Part shown: in pieces, positions 51,663 to 59,567 of the stretch | Numbering within the stretch: position 1 is the first letter of the stretch | Layout: every line of letters starts with the position of its first letter | Source of the DNA: an uncultured Oscillospiraceae bacterium | GTDB taxonomy: Bacteria; Bacillota; Clostridia; Oscillospirales; Oscillospiraceae | Direction: 5' to 3' | NCBI GenBank assembly: GCA_944385365.1 | Contig: CALWWW010000002.1 | Location: forward strand, 1 to 64,000 | Length of the DNA: 64,000 bases | The notes under the pieces: generated by a model | What the model was told of the DNA's origin: nothing | The model's database searches: none | What the model saw: the letters and a program-made list of their open reading frames with translations, nothing else | Made by a program: the position numbers and the translations under genes

Positions 51663-52093
51663 TGGACCACAGCCGCAGATATGACGACATTCTCTACCAG
51701 TCCCGGCCAATATCCGCCCGCCATTCGCCTATGTCTCTGCGAGACAGGGCGGCACAGTTTTCGCCATTCGCTGCCCTGTCCGGCCATGAAGAGCAGATTG
51801 ACGAGACAGCGCGGCTGACGGAAGGCCGTGTGGAACTCAGTGAGGAAGCCCGTGCCGAGTTGGACCGAACCCAGCAGTGGCTGCTGGACCATCTGGCCCA
51901 GCAGCCGGTGGTATCGGTGACGTATTTTGTACCCGACAGCCGCAAGAGCGGCGGCGTCTATCAAACTGTGAACGGCACAGTCAAAGGCGTGGACCCCTGG
52001 GAGCGCTGGCTGCTGCTGACCGACGGCAGGCGTATTGCCATGGACGAGGTGCTGCTTCTGAAACTCTGCGATACTGCGGATGGGGCAGAATAA
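51663..52093 (+). CDS. YolD-like protein
   Basis: A 143-residue protein: RPISARHSPMSLRDRAAQFS, PFAALSGHEE, then a C-terminal Sm-like strand region (KGVDPWERWLLLTDGRRIAM). YolD-like proteins are encoded next to UmuC-type polymerases in Firmicutes and are thought to assist them. It begins 19 bases after the polymerase gene with GGGGGGA upstream, so it is part of the SOS operon. Confidence 0.85.
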
Positions 52094-52150
52094 ATGGTAG
52101 CATACGGCTATTTTCGGCCTTTTGGCAACATCATCATACCGTATCCATTC

Positions 52151-52178
52151 TTGAAACGGAAGCAATATCTGCTATAAT
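52151..52178 (+). promoter_or_regulatory. Sigma-A promoter of the metallopeptidase-NUDIX pair
   Basis: TTGAAA (52151-52156), 16-base spacer, TATAAT (52173-52178), 34 bases before the start. Confidence 0.75.
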
Positions 52179-52212
52179 AATACGGAACGACAAAAGAAAT
52201 GGAGCAGCACCC

Positions 52213-52767
52213 ATGGAACAGCCCAATGTGACCGTCATACCCAGCCACCGCAAGACCATTTCCATTGCCATAGAGCGGGATTTGCGGGTAGTGATACGGG
52301 TACCGCTGGGGACGACACAAGCAGAAGTTCGGAACCTGTTGGAAGAAAAGCAGTCGTGGCTTCAATATCATTGGGAACTGGCGCGACAGCGACAGAAAAA
52401 CGCGCCACCGCCTCTGACGGAAGCCGAATTGCAGACGTTGACAGAGCAGGCAAAACTGGTATTGCCGGAACGGACGGCGTACTTCGCGCCGCTGGTGGGC
52501 GTCACCTATGGACGCATTACCATCCGCCATCAAGTATCCCGGTGGGGCAGCTGTTCGGCCAGGGGCAATCTGAATTTCAACTGTCTTTTGATGCTTTGCC
52601 CGCCGGAAGCGGCGGATTATGTCGTTGTTCATGAATTGTGCCACCGGTTGGAGATGAATCACTCCGCCGAATTTTGGGCGCAGGTGGCACGGGTCATGCC
52701 GGAGTACGCGATCCACCGCCGGTGGCTCCGGGAACATGGTGCACAACTGATCGGGAGGTTACGATAA
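52213..52767 (+). CDS. YgjP-like (M48-type) metallopeptidase
   Basis: A 184-residue zinc-peptidase-like protein with HELCHRLEMNHSAEFW, where HExxH and a downstream Glu/His would bind zinc, and the family segment SRWGSCSARGNLNFNCLLML. Substrate is unknown. The start at 52213 is preceded by GGAGCAG. It ends one base before the NUDIX gene. Confidence 0.88.
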   Translation: MEQPNVTVIPSHRKTISIAIERDLRVVIRVPLGTTQAEVRNLLEEKQSWLQYHWELARQRQKNAPPPLTEAELQTLTEQAKLVLPERTAYFAPLVGVTYGRITIRHQVSRWGSCSARGNLNFNCLLMLCPPEAADYVVVHELCHRLEMNHSAEFWAQVARVMPEYAIHRRWLREHGAQLIGRLR

Positions 52768-52768
52768 C

Positions 52769-53155
52769 ATGGTGGAAGTGGTAGCGGCGCTGATTTGGGA
52801 CGGCGACCGGTTTTTAATTTGTCAGCGTCCGGCCCATAAGGCCCGAGGGCTTCTATGGGAGTTTGTAGGCGGCAAAGTGGAGCCGGGGGAGACAAAGGAG
52901 CAGGCATTGGTCCGGGAGTGCCGGGAAGAATTGAACGTTGAGCTGGATGTTGGCGCACCCTTTATGGAAGTAACGCACCAGTATCCAGACCTGACGGTAC
53001 ACCTGACGCTGTTTCTGGCAGCAATCCGGCAGGGTACACCCCAAATGCTGGAGCATAACGATATTCGCTGGATTACCGTATCGGAAATTCCGCAATACGA
53101 ATTCTGTCCGGCCGACGTGGAGATTCTGGAAAACATCCAAGCTGTCTACGGTTGA
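52769..53155 (+). CDS. mutT: NUDIX hydrolase, 8-oxo-dGTP diphosphatase-like
   Basis: A 128-residue MutT-type enzyme that would remove oxidised nucleotides from the pool. The Nudix box is GGKVEPGETKEQALVRECRE followed by ELNVEL. It starts VAALIWDGDRFLICQRP. Same operon as the metallopeptidase; a strong terminator follows. The gene symbol denotes the family, not proven specificity. Confidence 0.85.
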   Translation: MVEVVAALIWDGDRFLICQRPAHKARGLLWEFVGGKVEPGETKEQALVRECREELNVELDVGAPFMEVTHQYPDLTVHLTLFLAAIRQGTPQMLEHNDIRWITVSEIPQYEFCPADVEILENIQAVYG

Positions 53156-53161
53156 ACTGTC

Positions 53162-53197
53162 ATTGCAGGAGCAAGGCGCTCCTGCAATTTTTTATTT
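53162..53197 (+). terminator. Terminator of the NUDIX operon
   Basis: ATTGCAGGAGC pairs with GCTCCTGCAAT, followed by TTTTTTATTTT. Confidence 0.9.
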
Positions 53198-53203
53198 TGC
53201 CTG

Positions 53204-53277
53204 TTGACAAATATCCTTGTCAATGCTATGCTGTATATGACAATAATCCTTGTCATATTGAAAAGAATATTTGTCAA
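53204..53277 (+). promoter_or_regulatory. Promoter and operators of the XRE regulator
   Basis: TTGACA (53204-53209), 17-base spacer, TATGCT (53227-53232). Two perfect palindromes overlay it: TTGACAA-N6-TTGTCAA at 53204-53223, covering the -35, and ATATGACAA-N6-TTGTCATAT at 53235-53258, just past the -10. A half site TTGTCAA lies at 53271-53277. They are probably bound by the XRE protein encoded next (autoregulation). Confidence 0.75.
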
Positions 53278-53290
53278 AGGAGGGCTGCAT

Positions 53291-53503
53291 ATGCCATTGG
53301 GAAATCGGCTCAAGAAGTTCCGGGCCGCCGGTGGCCTCAACCAGCAGGAGCTGGGAGCCTTAGTGGGAGCGTCCCGGCAAACCATCAGTCTCATTGAGCG
53401 CGGCGACTATAATCCGTCCATCACACTGGCGCTTAAAATTGCCCGGGTATTCGGAAAATCGGTCGAAGAGGTCTTTTATCTTACAGGGGAGGAAGAACTA
53501 TGA
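53291..53503 (+). CDS. XRE-family transcriptional regulator, 70 aa
   Basis: A compact Cro/CI-type helix-turn-helix protein: NRLKKFRAAGGLNQQELGAL, VGASRQTISLIERGDYNPS. It consists of little more than the DNA-binding domain, like YozG-type regulators that pair with small membrane proteins. AAGGAGGG precedes the ATG. Its end overlaps the DUF3169 gene by four bases. Confidence 0.9.
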   Translation: MPLGNRLKKFRAAGGLNQQELGALVGASRQTISLIERGDYNPSITLALKIARVFGKSVEEVFYLTGEEEL

Positions 53504-54231
53504 AAGCAGAAAGAACAAAAAAGCAAATTGCCATTCGGTTTCTTCTGGTGATCGCCGGATGCGCTTTGCTGGGTGCCGGCGCCGGGCTGGTCCTGGTGAA
53601 AGCCGGTACCAGCGCGATGGAGTGGATGGCTGGTTTTGAGAACCTGCTGGCCGGATTTGGTCCCTGGTGGTATCTGCCCGGCGCGGTACTGCTGGTACTC
53701 AGTACCGGTTACTATCTGGCTGGAAAACGACAGTTGCCTCATACAGAAGCGGAGGAGGATTTTCAAACGGCTGACCGGCTTTTGGAGCTGTCCATGGTCT
53801 TCAGCGGAATTGCATCCGTTTACGCGGTCATCGCCATGGCACTGAGCTATTTTGCCCCCATTGGGCCTTCGGTCCTGCTGCTGATTGTGGAAGTCGCCTG
53901 GACTGTGACAATTCAATCCAAAACCATAAATGCCATCAAAGTTCTGTATCCCGAAAAGCGCGGCAGTGTGTGGGATACCAGATTCCAAAAAGACTGGTAC
54001 GGCAGCTGCGACGAAGCAGAACAGCAGTTAATTGGGCAATACTGCTATCGGACGTTTTTGATCATGAACAGCGTCTATCCCGTTGCCATGGTGATGTTGG
54101 CCCTTCTGGCTCTGTTCGATATGGTGACACCCTTTGCCTGCTTCCTGGTTGGTCTCCTGTGGCTGATTCAGCAAACGGTCTATATGGTCACGGCCCATAA
54201 GAAAGAGCACGGCAAGGCCCGGCAGCAGTGA
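53500..54231 (+). CDS. DUF3169 family membrane protein
   Basis: A 243-residue protein with about six membrane helices (e.g. FLLVIAGCALLGAGAGLVLV, WYLPGAVLLVLSTGYYLAG) and a soluble loop with KTINAIKVLYPEKRG and DTRFQKDWYGSCDEAEQQ. This matches DUF3169, a family repeatedly found next to a small XRE regulator; function unknown. Translationally coupled to that regulator. Confidence 0.85.
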   Translation: MKAERTKKQIAIRFLLVIAGCALLGAGAGLVLVKAGTSAMEWMAGFENLLAGFGPWWYLPGAVLLVLSTGYYLAGKRQLPHTEAEEDFQTADRLLELSMVFSGIASVYAVIAMALSYFAPIGPSVLLLIVEVAWTVTIQSKTINAIKVLYPEKRGSVWDTRFQKDWYGSCDEAEQQLIGQYCYRTFLIMNSVYPVAMVMLALLALFDMVTPFACFLVGLLWLIQQTVYMVTAHKKEHGKARQQ

Positions 54232-54241
54232 GGGCATGGCT

Positions 54242-54622
54242 ATGACTGCGGAAACATTGTTATTTTTTCAGGGCCATGCGGAAGCGCTGCCCTTGTATGA
54301 GCGGTTAGAACAGGCGCTTTTGGAACGGATTCCCGGCACAACCATTCGCGTCTCCAAAACCCAGATCAGTTTTTACAATCGGCGTGGCTTTGGCGCTGTC
54401 TCCTTTAACCCGGTACGGCGGGCAGCAGACCGGCCTCCCGTATGGCTTACGGTTACATTTGGTTTGCAGTATCACAAAGAATCGCCACGCATTGATGTCG
54501 CCACAGAACCGTATCCCAACCGTTGGACCCATCATGTGCTGATTTCTTCTGTAGAGGAAATCGACGAGGAACTCTTGGAATGGTTAGAAGAAGCGGCGGC
54601 ATTTTCCGCCGCAAAGAGGTAA
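54242..54622 (+). CDS. DUF5655 family protein
   Basis: A 126-residue soluble protein, TAETLLFFQGHAEALPLYER ... FYNRRGFGAVSFNPVRR ... TEPYPNRWTHHVLIS, resembling DUF5655, a family of putative transport- or DNA-associated domains of unknown function. GAGGG lies seven bases before the ATG at 54242. Ten bases from the DUF3169 gene, five from the acetyltransferase gene; likely one operon. Confidence 0.7.
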   Translation: MTAETLLFFQGHAEALPLYERLEQALLERIPGTTIRVSKTQISFYNRRGFGAVSFNPVRRAADRPPVWLTVTFGLQYHKESPRIDVATEPYPNRWTHHVLISSVEEIDEELLEWLEEAAAFSAAKR

Positions 54623-54627
54623 TTTAT

Positions 54628-55089
54628 ATGATCAAATTGAGACCTTATCAGCCGGAAGACTGTACGGCGTTGCTGCGGCTGTTCTATGAAACCGTACATA
54701 GCGTCAATCTTGGAGATTACACTGCAGCCCAGTGCAACGTCTGGGCCACCGGACAGGAAGATGCAGACCGCTGGAATCGCTCCCTGTCGGAACACACCAC
54801 CATCGTAGCAGAGTGGAACGGAGTCTTGGCCGGATTCGGCGACATGGACACCTCCGGATATCTGGACCGGCTGTATGTCAGCAAAGACCATCAGCGGCTG
54901 GGAATCGCCACTGCCATCTGTGACGCATTGGAACGGCAAATTGCCGCCCCGGTGTATCAAACCCATGCTTCCATTACAGCCAAACCATTTTTCATCCAAC
55001 GGGGCTATTGCACTATAAGGGAGCAGCAGGTGGAACGGCAGGGGATTTACCTTACCAATTATGTGATGGAAAAGCCGGGTCAGCAGTAA
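54628..55089 (+). CDS. GNAT-family N-acetyltransferase
   Basis: A 153-residue acetyltransferase with IKLRPYQPEDCTALLRLFYE at the start, an acetyl-CoA loop in YVSKDHQRLGIATAICDALE, and KPFFIQRGY near the end. Substrate unknown. The start at 54628 follows AAGAGGT; an upstream frame overlaps the previous gene. Last gene of the unit, followed by a terminator. Confidence 0.88.
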   Translation: MIKLRPYQPEDCTALLRLFYETVHSVNLGDYTAAQCNVWATGQEDADRWNRSLSEHTTIVAEWNGVLAGFGDMDTSGYLDRLYVSKDHQRLGIATAICDALERQIAAPVYQTHASITAKPFFIQRGYCTIREQQVERQGIYLTNYVMEKPGQQ

Positions 55090-55095
55090 ATGGGA

Positions 55096-55130
55096 ACTGC
55101 CCGCGCCGCATCCTCATGCGGCGCGGGCAG
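55096..55130 (+). terminator. Terminator of the acetyltransferase unit
   Basis: CTGCCCGCGCCGCA pairs with TGCGGCGCGGGCAG, an unusually GC-rich stem; only a weak T-tract (GTTTC). Confidence 0.7.
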
Positions 55131-55266
55131 CGTTTCATTGTAACGGACCAGCGCTGAAGAAAACAGCCGGCCGGGCTTCCTTTCCTGAAAAAAATGTGGT
55201 AAAATATATGACGTTTTGACGGCATTTGACAGCGGTCAACGGAAGATCACAGTAGGGGATGGAACA

Positions 55267-55533
55267 ATGGGAATTTTTATGGTAATGATTGCCGGAATGC
55301 TCCTGGGACGGGTTCACCGGCTGCGGAAAGTAAAGCCCTGGAATGAACGGCTCTCTATGCTCAGCACCTTCGTGCTCATCTTCTGCATGGGTGTCTTACT
55401 GGGCAGAAAAGAAAATTTTCTGCAGGAGCTGACCACTCTGGGTCTGCAAAGTTTCCTGTTTTTCGCTATACCAACCATTCTGTCGGTGGTTCTGGTGTAT
55501 CTGCTGACACGGCGTTTTTTGAAGGGGCGGTGA
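55267..55533 (+). CDS. LysO-type exporter, N-terminal subunit
   Basis: An 88-residue membrane protein with three helices (IFMVMIAGMLLGRV, MLSTFVLIFCMGVLLGRK, FLFFAIPTILSVVLVYLLTR). It corresponds to the first, DUF340-type part of the lysine exporter LysO. The start at 55267 is chosen because AGTAGGGGATGG precedes it. The rest of the exporter is encoded six bases downstream as a separate gene. Lysine is the substrate by family analogy only. Confidence 0.75.
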   Translation: MGIFMVMIAGMLLGRVHRLRKVKPWNERLSMLSTFVLIFCMGVLLGRKENFLQELTTLGLQSFLFFAIPTILSVVLVYLLTRRFLKGR

Positions 55534-55539
55534 CACAAT

Positions 55540-56142
55540 ATGCTGGTGGTCTTTACAATTCTCTCGCTGTTCCTGGGATTGGCCTATGGACTGTCGGGTC
55601 TGGAACTGGGACTGATCGATTGGGTCAGCAATCATTCTGACTTGGTACTCTATCTCTTGATGTTTACCATCGGCATCAGTATCGGTATGCACGACGGCAT
55701 CATCGGAAAAATTCGCGGATACGGTCTGAAAATTTTAATGATTCCGCTGGGAACCACAGTTGGTTCCGTGGCTGGTGGGTTTCTCTGTGCCTGGATTCTG
55801 GGGCTTCCGCTCTTTCCCGGCGCCGCCATCGCCAGCGGCATGGGATGGTACAGTCTAGCGGGCGCCACCATCAGCAATTTGGGCGGTGCGGAATTGGGCA
55901 GTATCGCCTTCCTCAGCAATCTCATGCGGGAAATTTTCGCGTTTCTGCTGATACCGGTTCTGGCAGTTCGGTGTAACAGTGCCGCCTGTATCTCGGCAGC
56001 CGGTGCAACCAGCGAAGACACAACGCTGCCGGTACTACTAAAATATACCAATGAGGAAACTGTGGTCATTTCTGTGCTCCACGGAATCATCTGCTCATTT
56101 TTTGTACCGATTCTGATTTCGTTCTTCTTTCAACTGGCGTAA
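55540..56142 (+). CDS. LysO-type exporter, C-terminal subunit
   Basis: A 200-residue membrane protein: LLMFTIGISIGMHDGIIGKI, GMGWYSLAGATISNLGGAEL and SNLMREIFAFLLIPVLA are LysO signatures. With the gene at 55267 it makes up one complete LysO-like L-lysine exporter in two chains. No lysine riboswitch was seen upstream. Confidence 0.82.
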   Translation: MLVVFTILSLFLGLAYGLSGLELGLIDWVSNHSDLVLYLLMFTIGISIGMHDGIIGKIRGYGLKILMIPLGTTVGSVAGGFLCAWILGLPLFPGAAIASGMGWYSLAGATISNLGGAELGSIAFLSNLMREIFAFLLIPVLAVRCNSAACISAAGATSEDTTLPVLLKYTNEETVVISVLHGIICSFFVPILISFFFQLA

Positions 56143-56146
56143 AATA

Positions 56147-56190
56147 CCCCGGTGGAACCACTGTAAAATACAGGTTCCACCGGGGTTCCT
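56147..56190 (+). terminator. Bidirectional terminator between lysO and MATE genes
   Basis: CCCCGGTGGAACC pairs with GGTTCCACCGGGG, with an inner CTGTA/TACAG stem, between two convergent genes. Confidence 0.85.
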
Positions 56191-57563
56191 TATTGTTCTT
56201 TGCTGAGCAGGGGAGACGGCTGCAAACGGCGGCGCAGCACAGCAATACACCGCATACTGGCCGGAATCAGGAACAGGTCAGCAGCAACCCACGCCATCGG
56301 CGAAGCGAAGCAAACGGCAGTGAAGCCAAATCGGGGGACAAACCACAAGGCGATAACGGTACGAGCTACCATTTCCAGAAGACCGGCAAAGATGGCAAAA
56401 ACGCTGAACCCCATACCCTGAATGGAAAAGCGAACCGCATTGACCAGCGCCAACGGGAAAAAGAACGCGGTCAGAGTGATAATGTATTGGCTGGTCAGGG
56501 CAATAATGCGCTCCAGCTCTGTTTCCGTGGGGTCCATAAACAGCATAGTGGCCTGTGGTGCAAACAGAGCCATAGCACCGAAGGCCAGCAGGGAATAGCA
56601 CAGGCCCAGCACCGCGCTGGCCCGAAGCCCCTGCCCCAGACGGTCCAGTTTACCGGCACCCACATTCTGGCCGCAGTAGATTGCCATGGTGCTGCCCAGA
56701 GCGTCCAGCGGGCAGCCCAACAGCTGAAACAGCTTGGTACCGGTCGTGACAGCGGCCACACTGAGGGTACCCAGCGTATTCACTGCCGTCTGCAAAATGG
56801 TGGAGCCGATGGCGGTAACGGAGTATTGCAGTCCCATCGGCAGTCCGATATAGCAGAGCCGCATACAGAGCTGAACGTCAATCCGGCGCTCTGCGCCGGT
56901 CATTTTCAGGACATGGAATTTTTTCCGCATATAAAACAAGCAGGCAATGCCCGAAATGCCCTGGGACACCACAGTGGCAACAGCCGCACCGGCCACACCC
57001 ATATGGAACCAGAGAATCAGGGAAAAGTCCAGGAAAATATTGAGGATGGACGACAGTGCCAGGAAATACACCGGTGTTTTGCTGTCGCCCAGCGCCCGGA
57101 TGATGCCGGCCAGCAGATTATAGAGAAATGTGGTGGGGATACCCAGGAAAATAATAAAAATATAGCGGTTGGCATTATCAAAAATATCCGACGGCGTCTG
57201 CATCAACCGCAGAATCTGGTCGCAGAAAAAGGCGGTCACGGTGGTCAGAACCACGGCAAAGGCCACTGAAAGATAGGCAGCATTGGCAGCAAAGCGGCGC
57301 ATGGTGCTCAGATCATTGGCGCCCACCTGCTGGGCCACCGGAATGGAAAAGCCATTACATAATCCCATGCAAAAGCCGATGACCAGAAAGTTGATGGCGC
57401 CGGTGGAGCCGACCGCTGCCAGTGCCTGGGCGCCCAGCAGCTTTCCGACAATCATGGTATCCACCAGATTATAGAACTGCTGGAACAGCATACCCATCAG
57501 CATGGGGATGGCAAAAGTCAAAATCAGGTGCAGTGGTTTTCCTGCGGTCAGGTCTTTTCGCAT
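56190..57563 (-). CDS. MATE-family efflux transporter
   Basis: A 457-residue multidrug/toxic-compound exporter with twelve helices in two related halves, beginning PLHLILTFAIPMLMGMLFQQ, then FYNLVDTMIVGKLLGAQALA, typical of the DinF/NorM superfamily. It exports drugs or metabolites using an ion gradient. Convergent with the lysO genes, monocistronic. Confidence 0.92.
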   Translation of the reverse strand: MRKDLTAGKPLHLILTFAIPMLMGMLFQQFYNLVDTMIVGKLLGAQALAAVGSTGAINFLVIGFCMGLCNGFSIPVAQQVGANDLSTMRRFAANAAYLSVAFAVVLTTVTAFFCDQILRLMQTPSDIFDNANRYIFIIFLGIPTTFLYNLLAGIIRALGDSKTPVYFLALSSILNIFLDFSLILWFHMGVAGAAVATVVSQGISGIACLFYMRKKFHVLKMTGAERRIDVQLCMRLCYIGLPMGLQYSVTAIGSTILQTAVNTLGTLSVAAVTTGTKLFQLLGCPLDALGSTMAIYCGQNVGAGKLDRLGQGLRASAVLGLCYSLLAFGAMALFAPQATMLFMDPTETELERIIALTSQYIITLTAFFFPLALVNAVRFSIQGMGFSVFAIFAGLLEMVARTVIALWFVPRFGFTAVCFASPMAWVAADLFLIPASMRCIAVLRRRLQPSPLLSKEQ

Positions 57564-57672
57564 GGGATGACGTCTCCTCTTGTCGATGCTGGAATCTGTT
57601 GCCTTTGTAACAACGGCTTTTCATTATACATCCGATGCGTACCGGTGTCCAGAGTATTTTTTCCTAAATATC

Positions 57673-57701
57673 TTGTCAGATAGACCGGCAGGAACTATAC
57701 T
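57673..57701 (+). promoter_or_regulatory. Sigma-A promoter of tag
   Basis: TTGTCA (57673-57678), 17-base spacer, TATACT (57696-57701), 35 bases upstream of the gene. Confidence 0.75.
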
Positions 57702-57736
57702 AAAATACAACAAAACAGTATGGCAGGTGAACAATC

Positions 57737-58297
57737 ATGCAGCGGTGTTTCTGGTGCAATGAACGCAGCCCGGTCTATGTGGCCTATCATGATACGGAAT
57801 GGGGCGTTCCACAATTTGACGACCGGTATCTCTTTGAAATGCTGGTGTTGGAATCCTTTCAGGCCGGATTGTCCTGGGAGTGCATTCTGAATAAGCGCGA
57901 GGCGTTTCGCCGGGCCTTTGATGGCTTTGACCCGGAGATCATTCGCAGCTATGAAGAAGAAGCGGTGGAACGGCTGATGCAGGACGCGGGCATCGTGCGC
58001 AACCGGCGAAAGATTCTGGCCACCATTGGCAATGCTGCCGTGTTCCTGGATATCGTCGCAGAACACGGCAGCTTTCTCGCATATTTAAAAACCTTTTGGG
58101 ACGAGGTAATCCGCGTGGAAACAGGGAAGACCCACTCGGACCTTTCCGACGCGCTTTCCAAGGATTTGCAGCGGCGTGGGATGAAATTTGTAGGCACTAC
58201 CATCCTTTACGCATATCTCCAGGCCATCGGTATCGTCAATTCCCATGAGCCGGACTGCTTTCTCCATGGGAAGCCGTCTACGCCGTCTTCTCCGTAA
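57737..58297 (+). CDS. tag: DNA-3-methyladenine glycosylase I
   Basis: A 186-residue base-excision repair enzyme removing 3-methyladenine. It begins MQRCFWCNERSPVYVAYHD, with the zinc-binding Cys, and has TEWGVPQFDDRYLFEMLVLE, SFQAGLSWECILNKREAFR and the later His/Cys pair near EPDCFLHG. Length and motifs match Tag. Its end overlaps the convergent gene at 58278 by 20 bases. Confidence 0.94.
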   Translation: MQRCFWCNERSPVYVAYHDTEWGVPQFDDRYLFEMLVLESFQAGLSWECILNKREAFRRAFDGFDPEIIRSYEEEAVERLMQDAGIVRNRRKILATIGNAAVFLDIVAEHGSFLAYLKTFWDEVIRVETGKTHSDLSDALSKDLQRRGMKFVGTTILYAYLQAIGIVNSHEPDCFLHGKPSTPSSP

Positions 58298-58469
58298 CGA
58301 CGCCCAAAAGCCCACCGATGGCAGCCGTATAGAGCATGGTACGGACGGGACTGGATGTGATGGCACAACCGCTGGTGCATCCCCAGAGGCGATAATAGAG
58401 CCAGCCCATACCCGCGCCAATTCCAATAAAAAGTAAATACCGCAGGAGTTTTCTGGGATTCCACTTCAT
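58278..58469 (-). CDS. DUF6132-like small membrane protein, 63 aa
   Basis: Two hydrophobic helices flank a short WGCTSGCAITSSP loop, the DUF6132 pattern (a cysteine pair between two helices). The family often sits near thioredoxin or rhodanese genes; here it directly follows trxB with overlapping stop/start, which suggests a membrane thiol-redox link. Function unproven. Confidence 0.7.
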   Translation of the reverse strand: MKWNPRKLLRYLLFIGIGAGMGWLYYRLWGCTSGCAITSSPVRTMLYTAAIGGLLGVVTEKTA

Positions 58470-59395
58470 TACCGTTCCTCCTTTGTCAAGTACGCTTCAA
58501 TCTGGTGTACTGCGGCAGCGCCGTCGGAGACTGCTGTAACCACTTGGCGCAGATCTTTCCGCCGTACATCTCCCACAGCATACACACCCGGTACATTGGT
58601 TTCCAGAGATTCTCCGGCATCAATATAGCCGTTCCGGTCCAGAGTAATCTGGCCGCCCAGCAGTTCGGTGGCGGGCTTCCGGCCAATGCTGACAAAGACA
58701 CCGTCACAGGGGACCACCGTCTCCTGACCACTCTCAACATTCCGAACGCGAACGCCGGTAATACGGTCTTCGTGGAGCAATTCTGTCACCACAGAATTCC
58801 AGAGAAACTGCACGTTATCGGCTTCTTTCAATGCCTGCTGGTCAATCTGCTCTGCGCGCATGGTGTCGCGGCGGTGGATTATAATGACCTGCTTTGCCAC
58901 GCGGGACAGCAGCTTGACATCGGCAGCCGCCGAATTGCCGCCGCCCACCACGACTACCGTGCGGTTGCGGAAAAACATACCGTCGCAGGCAGCGCAATAG
59001 CTGACGCCGCGGCCCACCAGTTCCCGCTCCTGCGGCACGCCCAAAGGCCGGGGATTGGCGCCGGTGGCCAGAATCACCGTTCGGCCCAGGTAGTCGCCGT
59101 CACTGGTGTGGGCAGTTTTGATATCACCGGTCAAGTCCAGAGAATGGACTTCCGTCATCACTGTTTGCGCGCCGAAGCGTTCCGCACCCTGCTGCATTTG
59201 CTGTGCCAAGGAAAACCCATCAATACCCTCGACAAAGCCAGGGTAATTATCGATCTGGTGAGACAGCGCCATCTGTCCACCAGGCGCCAGCTTTTCCAAT
59301 ACAACGGCATCCAGACCGGCCCGTGCAGCGTAAAGCGCAGAGGTGTATCCAGCAGGCCCGCCGCCGACAATCAGAATATCATAAATATGGTTCAT
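58469..59395 (-). CDS. trxB: Thioredoxin-disulfide reductase
   Basis: A 308-residue flavoenzyme. FAD site ILIVGGGPAGYTSALYAARA, redox-active pair CAACDG (the usual form is CATCDG), NADPH site VVVGGGNSAAADVKLL and FAD-binding VYAVGDVRRKDLRQV are present. It reduces thioredoxin with NADPH. The start at 59395 gives the standard N-terminus; a longer frame lies in the divergent intergenic region. Divergent from a Crp/Fnr regulator that may control it. Confidence 0.93.
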   Translation of the reverse strand: MNHIYDILIVGGGPAGYTSALYAARAGLDAVVLEKLAPGGQMALSHQIDNYPGFVEGIDGFSLAQQMQQGAERFGAQTVMTEVHSLDLTGDIKTAHTSDGDYLGRTVILATGANPRPLGVPQERELVGRGVSYCAACDGMFFRNRTVVVVGGGNSAAADVKLLSRVAKQVIIIHRRDTMRAEQIDQQALKEADNVQFLWNSVVTELLHEDRITGVRVRNVESGQETVVPCDGVFVSIGRKPATELLGGQITLDRNGYIDAGESLETNVPGVYAVGDVRRKDLRQVVTAVSDGAAAVHQIEAYLTKEER

Positions 59396-59486
59396 ATAGA
59401 TTCCCCGTCTTTCTAGCGTTTTTATTGACAGTATACCCCACGGCTGCGAAAAAATCAGTGATCTTGTCACCGAAGCAAGTGCAGCA

Positions 59487-59515
59487 TTGACAGGGGAATC
59501 GTCCTTTTTTATACT
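59487..59515 (+). promoter_or_regulatory. Sigma-A promoter of the Crp/Fnr gene
   Basis: TTGACA (59487-59492), 17-base spacer, TATACT (59510-59515). Confidence 0.75.
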
Positions 59516-59567
59516 AACAGCAATCCATGCAGAGTTTTCCAATCCGGTTGGTAATGAGGTGAGACAT

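Noticed and set aside
55140..55266. Lysine riboswitch before the LysO genes
   Set aside because: The leader is too short and lacks the five-helix core; no matching stems were found.
56193..57269. A 358-codon plus-strand open frame
   Set aside because: Antisense to the MATE transporter; Gln/His-rich composition typical of a reverse shadow.
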